This document shows positions 51,057 through 60,213 of a stretch of 64,000 nucleotides of DNA, piece by piece. The stretch comes from Paenibacillus beijingensis (GTDB lineage Bacteria; Bacillota; Bacilli; Paenibacillales; Paenibacillaceae), in contig NZ_CP011058.1 of the NCBI RefSeq assembly GCF_000961095.1, positions 2,941,501 to 3,005,500 of the forward strand. The letters are read 5' to 3'. Under the pieces are notes generated by a model that saw only the letters and a program-made list of their open reading frames with translations, ran no database searches and was not told the DNA's origin. Numbering within the stretch: position 1 is the first letter of the stretch; each line of letters opens with the position of its first letter. Position numbers and translations under genes: made by a program.

Positions 51057-52724
51057 ATGATAAATGATACGAAAGAACTGGAGCTGCAGCAGCAAGTGGA
51101 GGCCTTCACGGATGCGCTCGTCCGCACACTGAGCGTGAACGGAACGGCCGGGGAAGTGGAAATCGCCGATCAAATCGAATCGATTCTGCGCAGCTTTCCT
51201 TATTTTGTGGCGCATCCCGGCCAAGTGTGGACGCAGCCGCTGCCGGGGGACGCGCTGGGGCGCAAAAACGTGTTTGCCCGGATTAAAGGAAGAGGCACCT
51301 CGAAGCGGACCGTTATTTTTCACAGCCATACCGATACCGTAGGCATCAGCGACTATGGGAACCTGGAGCCGGCCGCGGGCAAACCGGACGAACTGCTCGC
51401 TTTCTTCAAGCAGTGGAACGATCACCCGGAAATCCGCCAGCAGGCGCAATCGGGAGACTGGATGTTCGGGCGCGGCGCGCTCGATATGAAGAGCGGCGTT
51501 GCCGTCCATCTGGCCAATGTAAAGTTTTTCTCCGAGCGCCCCGACCTGCTTGACGGCGACATAATTTTTATGGCGAACCCCGTTGAAGAGAACGAGCATT
51601 CCGGCGTCATCGCGTCGGTTGACGAGCTGCTGCGCCTGCGGAAAGATGAAGGGCTCAGCTATGAGGTTGCAATCAACACGGACTATATTTCGCCTATGTA
51701 TCCTGGCGATCCGTTGAAATATATTTATACCGGCGCCGTAGGCAAGCTGCTTGCTTGTTTCTATGTATACGGCCGCGAAACTCATGTCGGGCAGACGCTG
51801 AACGGGCTTGACCCGACGCTGATGACGGCCGAGCTTAACCGCCGGATTAACAACAACATGGCGTTGACGGAACAGGTGGAAGGCGAGGTCATGGTGCCTC
51901 CGTCGGCACTGTATCACCGGGATACGAAGCAGTTCTACAATGTGCAGACGGCAACTTCGAGCCAATTGTATTTCAACTGTATGGTGCTGGAAGACTCGCC
52001 GAAAGACGTCATGGCCAAATTAAAGCGGATCGCTTGCGAAGCGGCAGCGGATGTCGAGAAGTATTACCGGGAGCAGTTTCAGACGTATACGCGGGTAAAC
52101 GGGTTTGTGAACCATGAGATGTCCTGGGAGATGAAGGTGTACACCTATGCCGAATACTGCGGGAAGCTGCAGCGGCAGGGAGTGGACGTGGCAGCCGTGA
52201 CGGCTCGCATCGTAGAGGCTAACCCGGGAATGGAGCTGCGGACGCTTTGTTATGAAATCGTCGACGTCTTGCGAAAGCTCGACAGTTCGGGAAGCCCGTG
52301 CACCGTGCTTTTCTTCGCGCCTCCTTATTGCCCCCACAATTACTTGAAAGGGCAAGGGGCACATGAAAGCCGCATTATGAACACGATCCGGGATGTCCTG
52401 GAGCGGTGGTCGGAAACGGAGGACGAATCGTTCGCCGTGAAACGGTTCTTCCCCTATTTGTCGGACAGCAGCTATTTGTCGCTGCATGATACGGATGAAG
52501 AAATCGAATCGCTGAAAAATAATTTCCCGGAGTGGGAACGGATTTATCCGGTGCCGGTGGAGAAAATCCGCAGTCTTGGCATTCCGGCCATTAACGTCGG
52601 GGTGTACGGACTTGACGCGCATTGCTGGACGGAGCGGGTGTACAAGCCGTATTCGTTCCGGACGGTGCCGCTGCTCATTCGCGAAATGACCCAAAGCTGG
52701 CTGCAGCAGCGTTCGGAAGAATGA
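51057..52724 (+). CDS. RocB-like M20 family peptidase
   Basis: 555 residues, the long M20 branch that includes B. subtilis RocB of the arginine-use operon. Metal ligands: FHSHTDTV, GALDMKSGVAVHL, NPVEENEHSG, and the C-terminal part with GLDAHCWTERVY. RocB's exact reaction is not known; it is assumed to hydrolyse an amide. AAGGAG precedes the ATG. Lying between the importer and gabT/gabD, it plausibly frees GABA or a similar amino acid from a conjugate. Confidence 0.9.
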   Translation: MINDTKELELQQQVEAFTDALVRTLSVNGTAGEVEIADQIESILRSFPYFVAHPGQVWTQPLPGDALGRKNVFARIKGRGTSKRTVIFHSHTDTVGISDYGNLEPAAGKPDELLAFFKQWNDHPEIRQQAQSGDWMFGRGALDMKSGVAVHLANVKFFSERPDLLDGDIIFMANPVEENEHSGVIASVDELLRLRKDEGLSYEVAINTDYISPMYPGDPLKYIYTGAVGKLLACFYVYGRETHVGQTLNGLDPTLMTAELNRRINNNMALTEQVEGEVMVPPSALYHRDTKQFYNVQTATSSQLYFNCMVLEDSPKDVMAKLKRIACEAAADVEKYYREQFQTYTRVNGFVNHEMSWEMKVYTYAEYCGKLQRQGVDVAAVTARIVEANPGMELRTLCYEIVDVLRKLDSSGSPCTVLFFAPPYCPHNYLKGQGAHESRIMNTIRDVLERWSETEDESFAVKRFFPYLSDSSYLSLHDTDEEIESLKNNFPEWERIYPVPVEKIRSLGIPAINVGVYGLDAHCWTERVYKPYSFRTVPLLIREMTQSWLQQRSEE

Positions 52725-52799
52725 TTTGCCCGCGCAGCGGGCTTTCAAGAACGGACAAGGATTCCTAATGACCTTTAAAGAATAAGGAGTGGATGCTCA

Positions 52800-54086
52800 A
52801 TGAACGAGACGACAACGAAAACGTTGTATGAAAGAGCGATGGAGGCGATGCCGCCGGTCGCGGCCCGGGCGACGCAGCTTGGGATCGTGAAAGGAAGCGG
52901 CTCGTATCTATGGGACGAGCACGGCCGCAAGTACCTTGATTTCGCGAGCGGAGTCGCCGTCACGAACGTCGGCCACAACCACCCGTATGTTCTGGAAAAA
53001 GCGAAAGCGCAAATGGATGAGCTTGTTCACGGCGGCCATAACGTCGTTTATTATCCCGTCTATGTGGAGCTCGCCGAGAAGCTGAACGCGCTGAACGGCG
53101 GTGACCGCAAGACGTACTTCTCCAACAGCGGAGCGGAAGTGAACGAAGGCGCCATCAAGCTGGCCAAAAAAGTGACGAAGCGTCCCGGCATCATTTCGTT
53201 CAAGCGCAGCTTCCATGGACGCACGATTGCCACCACGACGCTGACGGCGTCCAACTCGGCCTACCGCCGCGATTACGAAGGGCTGCTGCCGAGCGTTTAC
53301 TACGCCGAGTACCCGTATGCACTGCGCAGCGGGCTGTCCGAGGAGGAAGAGACGCAGCGCTGCCTGAAATCGCTGGATGAAATTTTCCAGTTCCTCATTG
53401 CCCCGGACCAAGTGGCGGCGATCATCATGGAGCCGGTGCAGGGCGAGGGCGGATACATCGTGCCTCCGGTCGAGTTTGTTAAAGCGATCCGCGACATTTG
53501 CGACCGTCACGGGATTTTGCTAATTTTTGATGAAATCCAGACCGGCTTCGGACGGACGGGCCTCATGTTCGCCTGGGAGCATTTCGGCGTGCAGCCGGAC
53601 ATCCTGACACTCGCCAAAGGCATTGCCAGCGGCTTCCCGCTCAGCGCGCTCGTGGCGCGCAAGGACCTCATGGACCAGTGGCCGGGCGGCTCGCACGGCG
53701 GCACGTATGGCGGCAACCCTGTCGCCTGCGCCGCTTCGCTGGCCACGATCGAGCTGCTGGAGAACGGCCTGCTCGACAATGCCAATGCGATGGGACGTTA
53801 TTTGGTCGCTCAGCTGCAGCAGCTGCAGCAGCAGTATCCGGGCATTAAGGATATCCGAGGTCTCGGCCTGATGATCGGGATGGAAATGTGGACAAGCGAC
53901 GGCCAGCCGGACCACGACACGATCACGAAGCTGAAGGACAAGGCGCTGGAAAAGGGCGTGATCCTGCTGACCTGCGGTACGGAGCGCAACGTGATCCGCT
54001 TCATCCCGTCCACGGCGGTCAACAAAGAAGAAATCGACGAGGCGGTAGCGGTGATCAAAGAAGCGCTGGCGGAAATTAAGGCGTAA
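52800..54086 (+). CDS. gabT: Class III aminotransferase, GABA transaminase-like
   Basis: 428 residues. PLP Lys in LTLAKGIASGFPLSA, cofactor Asp in LIFDEIQTGFGRTG, and GGTYGGNPVACAA, all as in 4-aminobutyrate transaminases. It moves the amino group of GABA to 2-oxoglutarate, giving succinate semialdehyde. AAGGAG precedes the ATG. Followed by a succinate-semialdehyde-type dehydrogenase. Related enzymes use 5-aminovalerate or ornithine, so the substrate is likely but not sure. Confidence 0.9.
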   Translation: MNETTTKTLYERAMEAMPPVAARATQLGIVKGSGSYLWDEHGRKYLDFASGVAVTNVGHNHPYVLEKAKAQMDELVHGGHNVVYYPVYVELAEKLNALNGGDRKTYFSNSGAEVNEGAIKLAKKVTKRPGIISFKRSFHGRTIATTTLTASNSAYRRDYEGLLPSVYYAEYPYALRSGLSEEEETQRCLKSLDEIFQFLIAPDQVAAIIMEPVQGEGGYIVPPVEFVKAIRDICDRHGILLIFDEIQTGFGRTGLMFAWEHFGVQPDILTLAKGIASGFPLSALVARKDLMDQWPGGSHGGTYGGNPVACAASLATIELLENGLLDNANAMGRYLVAQLQQLQQQYPGIKDIRGLGLMIGMEMWTSDGQPDHDTITKLKDKALEKGVILLTCGTERNVIRFIPSTAVNKEEIDEAVAVIKEALAEIKA

Positions 54087-54376
54087 CGGAAACGCAGCGA
54101 ACTAATCTTAAGCTATCGAATTGTTTTTGCTCCGAAAAAAACGTTAGCCTGTTCTTACGAAGTGGTTTTGCCTCCGGCAAAACCTTTAGAAGGCAGGTGA
54201 TAAAGTTGCCGAAGTGTCGGTATGGAGTTGAAACAGCGCTAGCGGTCGCCTTTGTAGACGGATTTTCACCTCATAAATGGGTTATCAAAACAAAAAATCC
54301 GGCTACAACAGCGAGTGGAAACCCATACCGACCGTAGGCAACTTGTATTTCACCGGACTTTAAGGAGGGAATCACC
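54087..54376. other. gabT-gabD intergenic region with hairpin
   Basis: 290 bases without a gene. GGTTTTGCC TCC GGCAAAACC at 54164-54184 is a perfect 9-bp stem, not followed by a clear T tract, so it may be a weak terminator or a message-stabilising stem. A separate promoter for gabD is possible but not clear. Confidence 0.5.
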
Positions 54377-55810
54377 ATGTTATATATTAACGGGCAGTGG
54401 CGGGATTCGTCATCGGGCGAAACGTTTGATGTTATCAATCCGGCAACGGGCGAGGTCGTCGGCAGGGTCGCGAAAGGCACCAAAGCGGATACGGAAGCGG
54501 CGATCGACAGCGCCCATGCGGCTTTTGCGGGGTGGGCGAAGAAAACGGCAAAGGAAAGATATGCGTATCTGAAAAAGACGGCCGACATTCTCCGCTCCCG
54601 CGCCGATGAGTTGGCCGCACTCGTTACCCGTGAGATGGGCAAGCCGGTGGCCGAATCGAAGGGCGAGCTTGGCCTCGCCGTCGACTACCTGGACTGGTAC
54701 GCGGAAGAAGGCAAGCGGGTGTACGGCGATACGATTCCGGCCTCTGCGGAGGACAAGCGGATCCTTGTCCTGCGGCAGCCGGTCGGCGTCGTGGCGGCGA
54801 TTACGCCGTGGAATTTCCCGCTGGCGATGATTACGAGGAAGCTCGCTCCGGCCCTTGCGGCCGGCTGCACGGTCATCCTCAAAGCGGCCGAGGCTACGCC
54901 TTTGTCGGCGATTGAAATCTTTAAAGCTTTTCATGAAGCGGGAATTCCCGCCGGCGTCGTCAACCTGGTCAGCGGCGTTCCGGCGGAGGTGGCCGGCGTG
55001 CTGATGAGCAGTCCGAAGGTGCGCAAGATGACGTTCACCGGCTCGACGCAGGTCGGCAAACAGCTCGTCCGCCAATCGGCCGACACGATGAAAAAGGTGT
55101 CCATGGAGCTCGGCGGTCATGCGCCGTTCATCGTATTTGAAGACGCGGACCTGGGGGAAGCGGCCAAAGGCGCGATCGCCAGCAAATTCCGCAATGCCGG
55201 CCAGACGTGCGTCTGCACGAACCGGATTTATGTGCAAAAATCGGTCGTCAAGCCGTTCACGGAAATTTTGGCGCGCCACATGCAAGCGCTCGTCGTCGGC
55301 AACGGCCTGGACGAAGGCGTTACGATCGGCCCGCTCATCAATGACCGCGCCGTGGCGAAATCGGCGGATCATATCGCCGATGCGGTGAGCAAAGGCGCCG
55401 CCGTCGTCTGCGGCGGCGCCGAGCTGACCGGCGGGGCATACGGCAACGGTTACTTTTTCGAACCGACGGTGCTTGTAAATGTCACCTCCGACATGAAAAT
55501 CGCCCGGGAGGAAACGTTCGGTCCGGTCGCCCCCGTATTCGAGTTTGAGACGGAGGAAGAGGTCATCCGCTATGCGAACGATACGGAGTACGGCCTGGCG
55601 GCCTACATTTTCAGCCGCGACCTGTCGAGGGTGTTCCGCGTGGCCGAAGCGCTGGAATACGGCATCGTCGGCATCAACGATCCGCTGCCGACCGTGGCGC
55701 AGGCGCCGTTCGGCGGCGTGAAGGAGTCCGGCATCGGACGCGAGGGCGGCAAATACGGGATCGAGGATTATTTGGAATATAAATTCCTCTCCATTAAATT
55801 GGATGTCTGA
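54377..55810 (+). CDS. gabD: NAD(P)-dependent succinate-semialdehyde dehydrogenase
   Basis: 477 residues. Catalytic Glu in MELGGHAPF, nucleophile Cys in GQTCVCTNRIY, and ITPWNFPLAMI as cofactor region; these match GabD. Converts succinate semialdehyde to succinate, following GabT. AAGGAGGG precedes the ATG. Its last 15 bases and the downstream junction are repeated at 58391, and a decayed copy of its 3' end lies at 56884, marking past rearrangement. Confidence 0.92.
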   Translation: MLYINGQWRDSSSGETFDVINPATGEVVGRVAKGTKADTEAAIDSAHAAFAGWAKKTAKERYAYLKKTADILRSRADELAALVTREMGKPVAESKGELGLAVDYLDWYAEEGKRVYGDTIPASAEDKRILVLRQPVGVVAAITPWNFPLAMITRKLAPALAAGCTVILKAAEATPLSAIEIFKAFHEAGIPAGVVNLVSGVPAEVAGVLMSSPKVRKMTFTGSTQVGKQLVRQSADTMKKVSMELGGHAPFIVFEDADLGEAAKGAIASKFRNAGQTCVCTNRIYVQKSVVKPFTEILARHMQALVVGNGLDEGVTIGPLINDRAVAKSADHIADAVSKGAAVVCGGAELTGGAYGNGYFFEPTVLVNVTSDMKIAREETFGPVAPVFEFETEEEVIRYANDTEYGLAAYIFSRDLSRVFRVAEALEYGIVGINDPLPTVAQAPFGGVKESGIGREGGKYGIEDYLEYKFLSIKLDV

Positions 55811-55900
55811 CTTAAAGCGGGGTGAGCCGGGTGACGTACCGTAAAGCGGGCGGGGACCGGTTACGGCAGGCGGCTGTGAAGGACAACGGGCGCCTGCTGT
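55796..55900 (+). repeat. gabD/glcD junction repeat, copy 1
   Basis: Imperfect direct repeat of 58391-58505. It starts with the identical AAATTGGATGTCTGAC, continues with GTGAGC and GACGTACCGTAAAG, and ends at AACGGGCGC. Here the glcD-like 5' end has become the N-terminus of the BASS transporter gene. Confidence 0.85.
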
Positions 55901-56883
55901 CAGCCGTAAACCGGACGTTTGACCGCATAATGCCGTTTATCACACCTGTAAGTCTGATTATCGGCATGGTTTTTACCGTTTGGCTGAAGCCATACGGTTT
56001 TTTATCCACCTGGCTGTTTGCGTTCATGACGCTTGCGGGCAGTCTGGGCTCCGGCTTCGGCGATTTTCTCAAGGTGCTCCGGAGGCCGCTGCCGCTGTTG
56101 TGCGCGCTGTTTCTCCTTCATATCGTGCTTCCGCTGATCGCATGGGGGGCGGGCAAGCTTCTCTTTGGAGGCGACGTGGAAACGGTGACCGGATTCGTAC
56201 TCGCCGCCGCGATCCCGACGGGCGTCACAACCTTGTTCTGGGTGACTGTAAAAGGCGGGGACGTGGCTCTGGCGCTCTCGATTATTTTGATCGATACTCT
56301 CCTTGCCCCGTTCGTTGTACCCGGCACGTTGTCGCTGCTGTTCGGTTCAGAGGTGCACATCGACGCTTTCGGGATGGTCATAAATTTGTTTTGGATGATC
56401 GTGCTGCCGTCTCTGGCCGGAATGTGGATTAACCATGTAACCAAGGGGAAGGCCGAGCGAAAATGGAAGCCCCGGCTGTCACCGCTGTCCAAGCTGGCAA
56501 TGGGAGCGGTCGTGGCGCTGAACGGAGCGTTTGTCGCCCCATTTTTCGTTCCTTTTCGATTTAAGCTTCTCGGTATATTGATGACGATTATCCTGTTAAC
56601 GATCATTGCCTATACTTTGGGCTGGTCCTTTTCCAGATGGTTTTGGAAAAAGGAAGACAGGATCACGGTCACGATAACCTATGCGGTCGGCATGCGAAAT
56701 ATCAGTGCCGGTGCCGTCATCGCAACGACATTTCTGCCTGCGCCGGCCGCTTTGCCCGTCGTGTTGGCCATGCTTGTTCAACAGCTGTTGGCATCGGTTG
56801 CAGGCGTGTTGATGGGCCGAACCGGAAAACAAGAATACGATGATGAAAGAGCATTAAGTCTTAAACGAAACAAAGCAGTATAG
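55831..56883 (+). CDS. Bile acid:sodium symporter family (BASS) transporter, chimeric N-terminus
   Basis: About 350 residues with ten hydrophobic segments. The membrane part begins near RIMPFITPVSLIIGM and shows the BASS/YocS-like outline (LAAAIPTGVTTLFWVTVKGGD; TYAVGMRNISAGAVIATTFL). Such proteins carry organic anions such as pantoate or 2-oxo acids with sodium. The first 25 residues (VTYRKAGGDRLRQ...NGRLL) are not BASS sequence: they match the N-terminus of the glycolate-oxidase-like gene at 58428. The GTG at 55831 corresponds to that gene's ATG. The true start could be further in. Confidence 0.8.
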   Translation: MTYRKAGGDRLRQAAVKDNGRLLSAVNRTFDRIMPFITPVSLIIGMVFTVWLKPYGFLSTWLFAFMTLAGSLGSGFGDFLKVLRRPLPLLCALFLLHIVLPLIAWGAGKLLFGGDVETVTGFVLAAAIPTGVTTLFWVTVKGGDVALALSIILIDTLLAPFVVPGTLSLLFGSEVHIDAFGMVINLFWMIVLPSLAGMWINHVTKGKAERKWKPRLSPLSKLAMGAVVALNGAFVAPFFVPFRFKLLGILMTIILLTIIAYTLGWSFSRWFWKKEDRITVTITYAVGMRNISAGAVIATTFLPAPAALPVVLAMLVQQLLASVAGVLMGRTGKQEYDDERALSLKRNKAV

Positions 56884-56953
56884 AGCTGGCATCGGACGAG
56901 AGGACGGCCGCTCCGGATTCGAAGCATATTCGGAGAATAAATTTCATCATTTT
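56884..56953 (+). pseudogene. Remnant of an aldehyde dehydrogenase 3' end
   Basis: About 70 bases whose translation reads GIGREDGRSGFEAYSENKFHHF, clearly the C-terminal end of a GabD-like protein (GIGREGGKYGIEDYLEYKF in the intact gene). Its last codons continue after the TnpB element as AAATTGGATGTCTGA at 58391, restoring KLDV-stop. It is thus a second, otherwise deleted gabD-like gene split by the insertion. Confidence 0.85.
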
Positions 56954-57120
56954 AGCGCAGGAGACCCCTACTTCTATAAGTGGGGGAGGAATGCGCTTCG
57001 GACAAGGACAGGATTCATCCTGTTCAGTTGTCCGACACTCTCTCCTGCCTCTCGTTTCTATGATAGACTCTCACTACACACTATGATATCATTATTTTAG
57101 TGAAAGTGAGGTGATGATAC

Positions 57121-58239
57121 ATGCAAATGACGATTACAGCAAAAATAAAGATCAATCCCACATCTGAACAGATCGAATTGCTGAGAAACACACTTCATGC
57201 TTACCGTACGGGATGTAATTACGTTTCTGCTCTTGTATTTGAAACGAAGCAATTGGCACAGGCGAAATTACACAACATCACTTATGAACGTTTACGTTCT
57301 TGCTTTTCTCTACGTTCTCAAATGGCACAGTCGGTTATGAAAACTGTCATTGCCCGCTATCAGTCTCTGAAGAGTAACGGTCACGATTGGACAAAAGTTC
57401 AGTTCCGAAAGCCTGAATATGATCTCGTATGGAATCGAGATTATTCGCTTATTCAAGGACTATTTTCGATTAATACCCTTGGCGGTCGGGTGAAAGTGCC
57501 ATTTGAAACGAAAGGCATGGAACAATACTTTGACGGAACATGGTCTTTTGGTACTGCAAAACTTGTCAACAAGTATGGGAAGTTCTATCTGCATATCCCG
57601 ATGACGAAAGAAATTCCAACAGCTTCTGAACATACAATCAGTCAAGTAGCCGGTGTTGACATGGGCATTCATTTTGTTGCGGTTAGTTATGACTCTCAGG
57701 GAAAATCCTTGTTCTTTAATGGAAGATTAATCAAGAATAAGCGTTCGATCTACAAACATATGCGTAAACAACTGCAACAATTGGGTACAGCTTCTGCTCG
57801 CAGGAAGCTGAAACGAATCGGACAACGAGAAAACCGTTGGATGTCAGATGTAAACCATCAGGTATCAAAGGCACTCGTTGAACGATATGGAGCGAATACA
57901 CTGTTTGTAGTCGAAGACTTATCGGGTGTTCGTCAAGTTACTGAGCGTGTGAGAGTCAAAAATCGTTATGAAACGGTTTCTTGGGCATTCTACCAATTAC
58001 GTCAGATGATCGAGTACAAAGCGCTTATGGCTGGCTCCAGGATGATTGCCGTCGATCCACGGTTTACTTCTCAAACATGTCCGAAATGCGGACATACAGA
58101 GAAAGGAAACCGGAATAAGAAAAAACATACATTCTGCTGTAAAACGTGTGGATATCAATCAAATGATGATCGTATTGGTGCAATGAATCTTCAACGAAAA
58201 GGAATTGAGTACATCGTTGAAGTGACTGCACAAGCATGA
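57121..58239 (+). CDS. tnpB: TnpB RNA-guided endonuclease
   Basis: 372 residues. An N-terminal helix-turn-helix/OrfB region is followed by a split RuvC domain: Asp180 (VAGVDMGIHF), Glu265 (FVVEDLSG) and Asp349/Asp350 (NDDRIGAMNL). A zinc ribbon with Cys320, Cys323, Cys340 and Cys343 lies between the last two. All catalytic residues are present, so it should be able to cut DNA next to its target-adjacent motif using a guide RNA from the element's right end. GAGGTGATGATAC precedes the ATG. Confidence 0.93.
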   Translation: MQMTITAKIKINPTSEQIELLRNTLHAYRTGCNYVSALVFETKQLAQAKLHNITYERLRSCFSLRSQMAQSVMKTVIARYQSLKSNGHDWTKVQFRKPEYDLVWNRDYSLIQGLFSINTLGGRVKVPFETKGMEQYFDGTWSFGTAKLVNKYGKFYLHIPMTKEIPTASEHTISQVAGVDMGIHFVAVSYDSQGKSLFFNGRLIKNKRSIYKHMRKQLQQLGTASARRKLKRIGQRENRWMSDVNHQVSKALVERYGANTLFVVEDLSGVRQVTERVRVKNRYETVSWAFYQLRQMIEYKALMAGSRMIAVDPRFTSQTCPKCGHTEKGNRNKKKHTFCCKTCGYQSNDDRIGAMNLQRKGIEYIVEVTAQA

Positions 58240-58390
58240 CTTGTGCAGTTGGGTAGTTGTCAGCCTGCCTAAAGTAACGCCACGCTCACAAGAGTGAAAA
58301 AGATAGGAGCCGCCAGGCATTTGTACTATCGGGCAGTTACAAGCCCCCACCTCAAAGCGTTAGCATAGGTGGTGGGTAGTTGACTCGTTT
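58240..58390 (+). ncRNA. Predicted omega RNA (right-end guide RNA) of the TnpB element
   Basis: 151 bases between the tnpB stop and the element's right end contain GC-rich, pairable segments (for example CTCAC AAGA GTGA G-type and the right-end hairpin at 58344-58377) and no reading frame. In characterised TnpB elements this region and part of the tnpB 3' end form the RNA scaffold, and the guide is the host sequence just past the right end, here starting at 58391. The exact 5' end is not known. Confidence 0.55.
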
Positions 58391-58505
58391 AAATTGGATG
58401 TCTGACCGAAAAGTGAGGTGAGCTTAGATGACGTACCGTAAAGTGGACGGGGAAATCGTAAGCAGCCTGCGGACAATCCTCAAGGAAAACGGGCGCGTGC
58501 TGACG
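58391..58505 (+). repeat. gabD/glcD junction repeat, copy 2
   Basis: Counterpart of 55796-55900: last codons of a gabD-like gene, spacer, ribosome site GAGGTGAGC, and the first 25 codons of glcD. This copy is the more intact one at the glcD side. Confidence 0.85.
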
Positions 58506-59419
58506 GAGAAAAGTGACTTGGCCAGCTATTCGTTCGACGCTTCGTTCGGCACGTATTTACCTGAAGCGGTTGTCCAGCCGGTGAGTGCGGAAGAGGTTGC
58601 CGCCATCATGAAGCTGGCATATCGTGAGCGGATTCCGGTAATCCGAGAGGCCAATCGACGTCGTTGTCCGGCGGGCCGCTTCCGGTAATGGGCGGCATCG
58701 TGCTCGATCTGTCGCACATGAACCGGAAGCTGGAGATACACCCCGAAGATTTAATCGCGGTCGTTTCCCCGGGTGTGATCACCGGCGATATTCACCGGGA
58801 GGCGGAGAAACACGGCTTCATGTATCCGCCGGACCCGAGCAGCTCTACCGTCTGCACGATCGGCGGCAATATCGCCGAGAACGCGGGCGGCCCCAGGGGG
58901 CTGAAATACGGAGTGACCAAAGATTACGTCCTCGGGCTTGAAGTTGTGACGCCGCAGGGTGATCTTGTCCGTACGGGCGGGCGAACTGTCAAAAATGTGA
59001 CCGGCTATGATCTGACGAAGCTGATTGTCGGCTCGGAGGGAACGCTCGGCATTGTGACGGAGGCGGTGCTGCAGCTGATTCCGAGGCAGCCGGCAACGGG
59101 AACGGTTATGGCTGTTTTTGATGATATTGTGTTGTCCGGACGGGCGATCTCGAGGGTGCTGACGTCCGGCATTCTGCCCTACAAGCTGGAAATTATGGAT
59201 CAGGCGTGCATCCGTGCGGTGGAAGCGTACCGTCCGAGTGGCTTGCCCGTTGACGCGGAAGCGATCATTTTGATCGAGGTGGACGGTCACGAGAAGGCGG
59301 TTGAGGCGGAGCTTGCAGCTGTGGCGGAAGTGTTCCGCGGCATCGGCGCAAGACAAGTAGCCGTGGCGGAATCCCGGGAAAATTTTCTCGGAGCAGGGAC
59401 AGAAGCTTCGATTGACTGA
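58428..59419 (+). pseudogene. Glycolate oxidase subunit GlcD-like, frameshifted and truncated
   Basis: An FAD-linked oxidase of the GlcD type. The first frame runs from the ATG at 58428 to about 58650. There an extra GA in CGAGAGGCC breaks what would otherwise read RGQSTSLSGGPLPVMGG; the second frame then continues with the FAD-binding run PDPSSSTVCTIGGNIAENAGG and VTGYDLTKLIVGSEGTLG. The protein then ends abruptly at GAGTEASID-stop at 59419, well short of the usual 450-500 residues, so the C-terminal half is deleted. Two independent lesions mean it is not functional as GlcD. Confidence 0.88.
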
Positions 59420-59422
59420 GGG

Positions 59423-60129
59423 ATGAACATGACGAAACTTCCAAAACTTCCTTATGACGAAACCGTCCAATGCGTTCAATGCGGCTACTGTCTGCCTGCC
59501 TGTCCAACATATGTGACGATGGGCAAAGAAACCCATTCTCCCCGGGGGAGAATCAATTTGGTCAAAATGGCGGCGGAAGGGCGCGTGTCGCTGGACGACA
59601 TTATCGTGAACAATGCCGGAGGCTGCGGCGCGATGCTGATCGAGTACGATCATCTGTTTAAAGGCGCTGACAGAACTGGCAGCGGCGCGCCGAAGCTTTT
59701 GCCGGTAAAACCCGCGATATCAGCCAAATTCTCGCCTTGTGCGACCTTTCTTTTACGAAGTCACTGAACGAGACCGTCACCTATCAGCACTCCTGCCACA
59801 TGACCAACGTCCAGAAAGTGACCGCGGAGCCGCTTCAGCTTCTGCAGAGCATTCCGGGCGTGCGGTATGCAGTGATGGACAATCCTCACATGTGCTGCGG
59901 CTCGGCCGGCATCTATAACGTGGTGCATCACGAAGAGTCGATGGAAATTTTGGACTGCAAAATGGAAAGCGTCAAAGGAACCCGTGCGACGGTAATCGTT
60001 ACCACAAACCCCGGATGTCTGCTGCAGATGAAGCTCGGCATCGAAAGGGAAGGCTTATCGGGGCAGGTAAGGGGCATCCATCTGGTGGAGCTGCTGGCTG
60101 AAGCGATGGGGATAAGAAGCACGCTTTAG
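59423..60129 (+). pseudogene. Glycolate oxidase iron-sulfur subunit GlcF-like, deleted and frameshifted
   Basis: Begins as GlcF with one ferredoxin motif (CVQCGYCLPACPTYVT), then from about position 59597 goes straight to the first cysteine-rich CCG region (GGCGAMLIEYDHLF), so the second cluster site and much of the middle are missing. A frameshift near 59685 follows; the other frame then gives RDISQILALC, TYQHSCHMTNVQKV and MDNPHMCCGSAGIYN to the end at 60129. Together with glcD this shows a decaying glycolate oxidase operon. Confidence 0.88.
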
Positions 60130-60152
60130 ACGACAACAGTAAACGAAATTAC

Positions 60153-60202
60153 AAAAAAACGAACCAATTCAAGGATAACGCCTTGAACGGTTCGTTTTTT
60201 TA
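60153..60202. terminator. Bidirectional terminator
   Basis: AACGAACC-AATTCAAGG ATAACG CCTTGAA-CGGTTCGTT stem with A and T tracts on either side, between the glcF remnant and the convergent SLH gene. Confidence 0.88.
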
Positions 60203-60213
60203 AGTTGATCAAA

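Larger units (their letters stand above)
56954..58390 (+). mobile_element. IS200/IS605-type element with solitary tnpB
   Basis: About 1437 bp with no tnpA. The left end has a subterminal hairpin (CCCCTACT...AGTGGGG inside GCGCAGG...ATGCGC, 56955-56996) and the right end another (CCCCCACCT...AGGTGGTGGG, 58344-58377), as usual for this group. Removing it rejoins a gabD-like reading frame exactly (KFHHF then KLDV-stop), with no target duplication. The join sequence TTTTA makes the exact ends ambiguous by up to four bases. Lower GC than its surroundings. Confidence 0.85.

Noticed and set aside
50955..51965. 336-residue frame antisense to the RocB-like gene
   Set aside because: Same kind of shadow frame; the plus-strand gene has clear M20 motifs.
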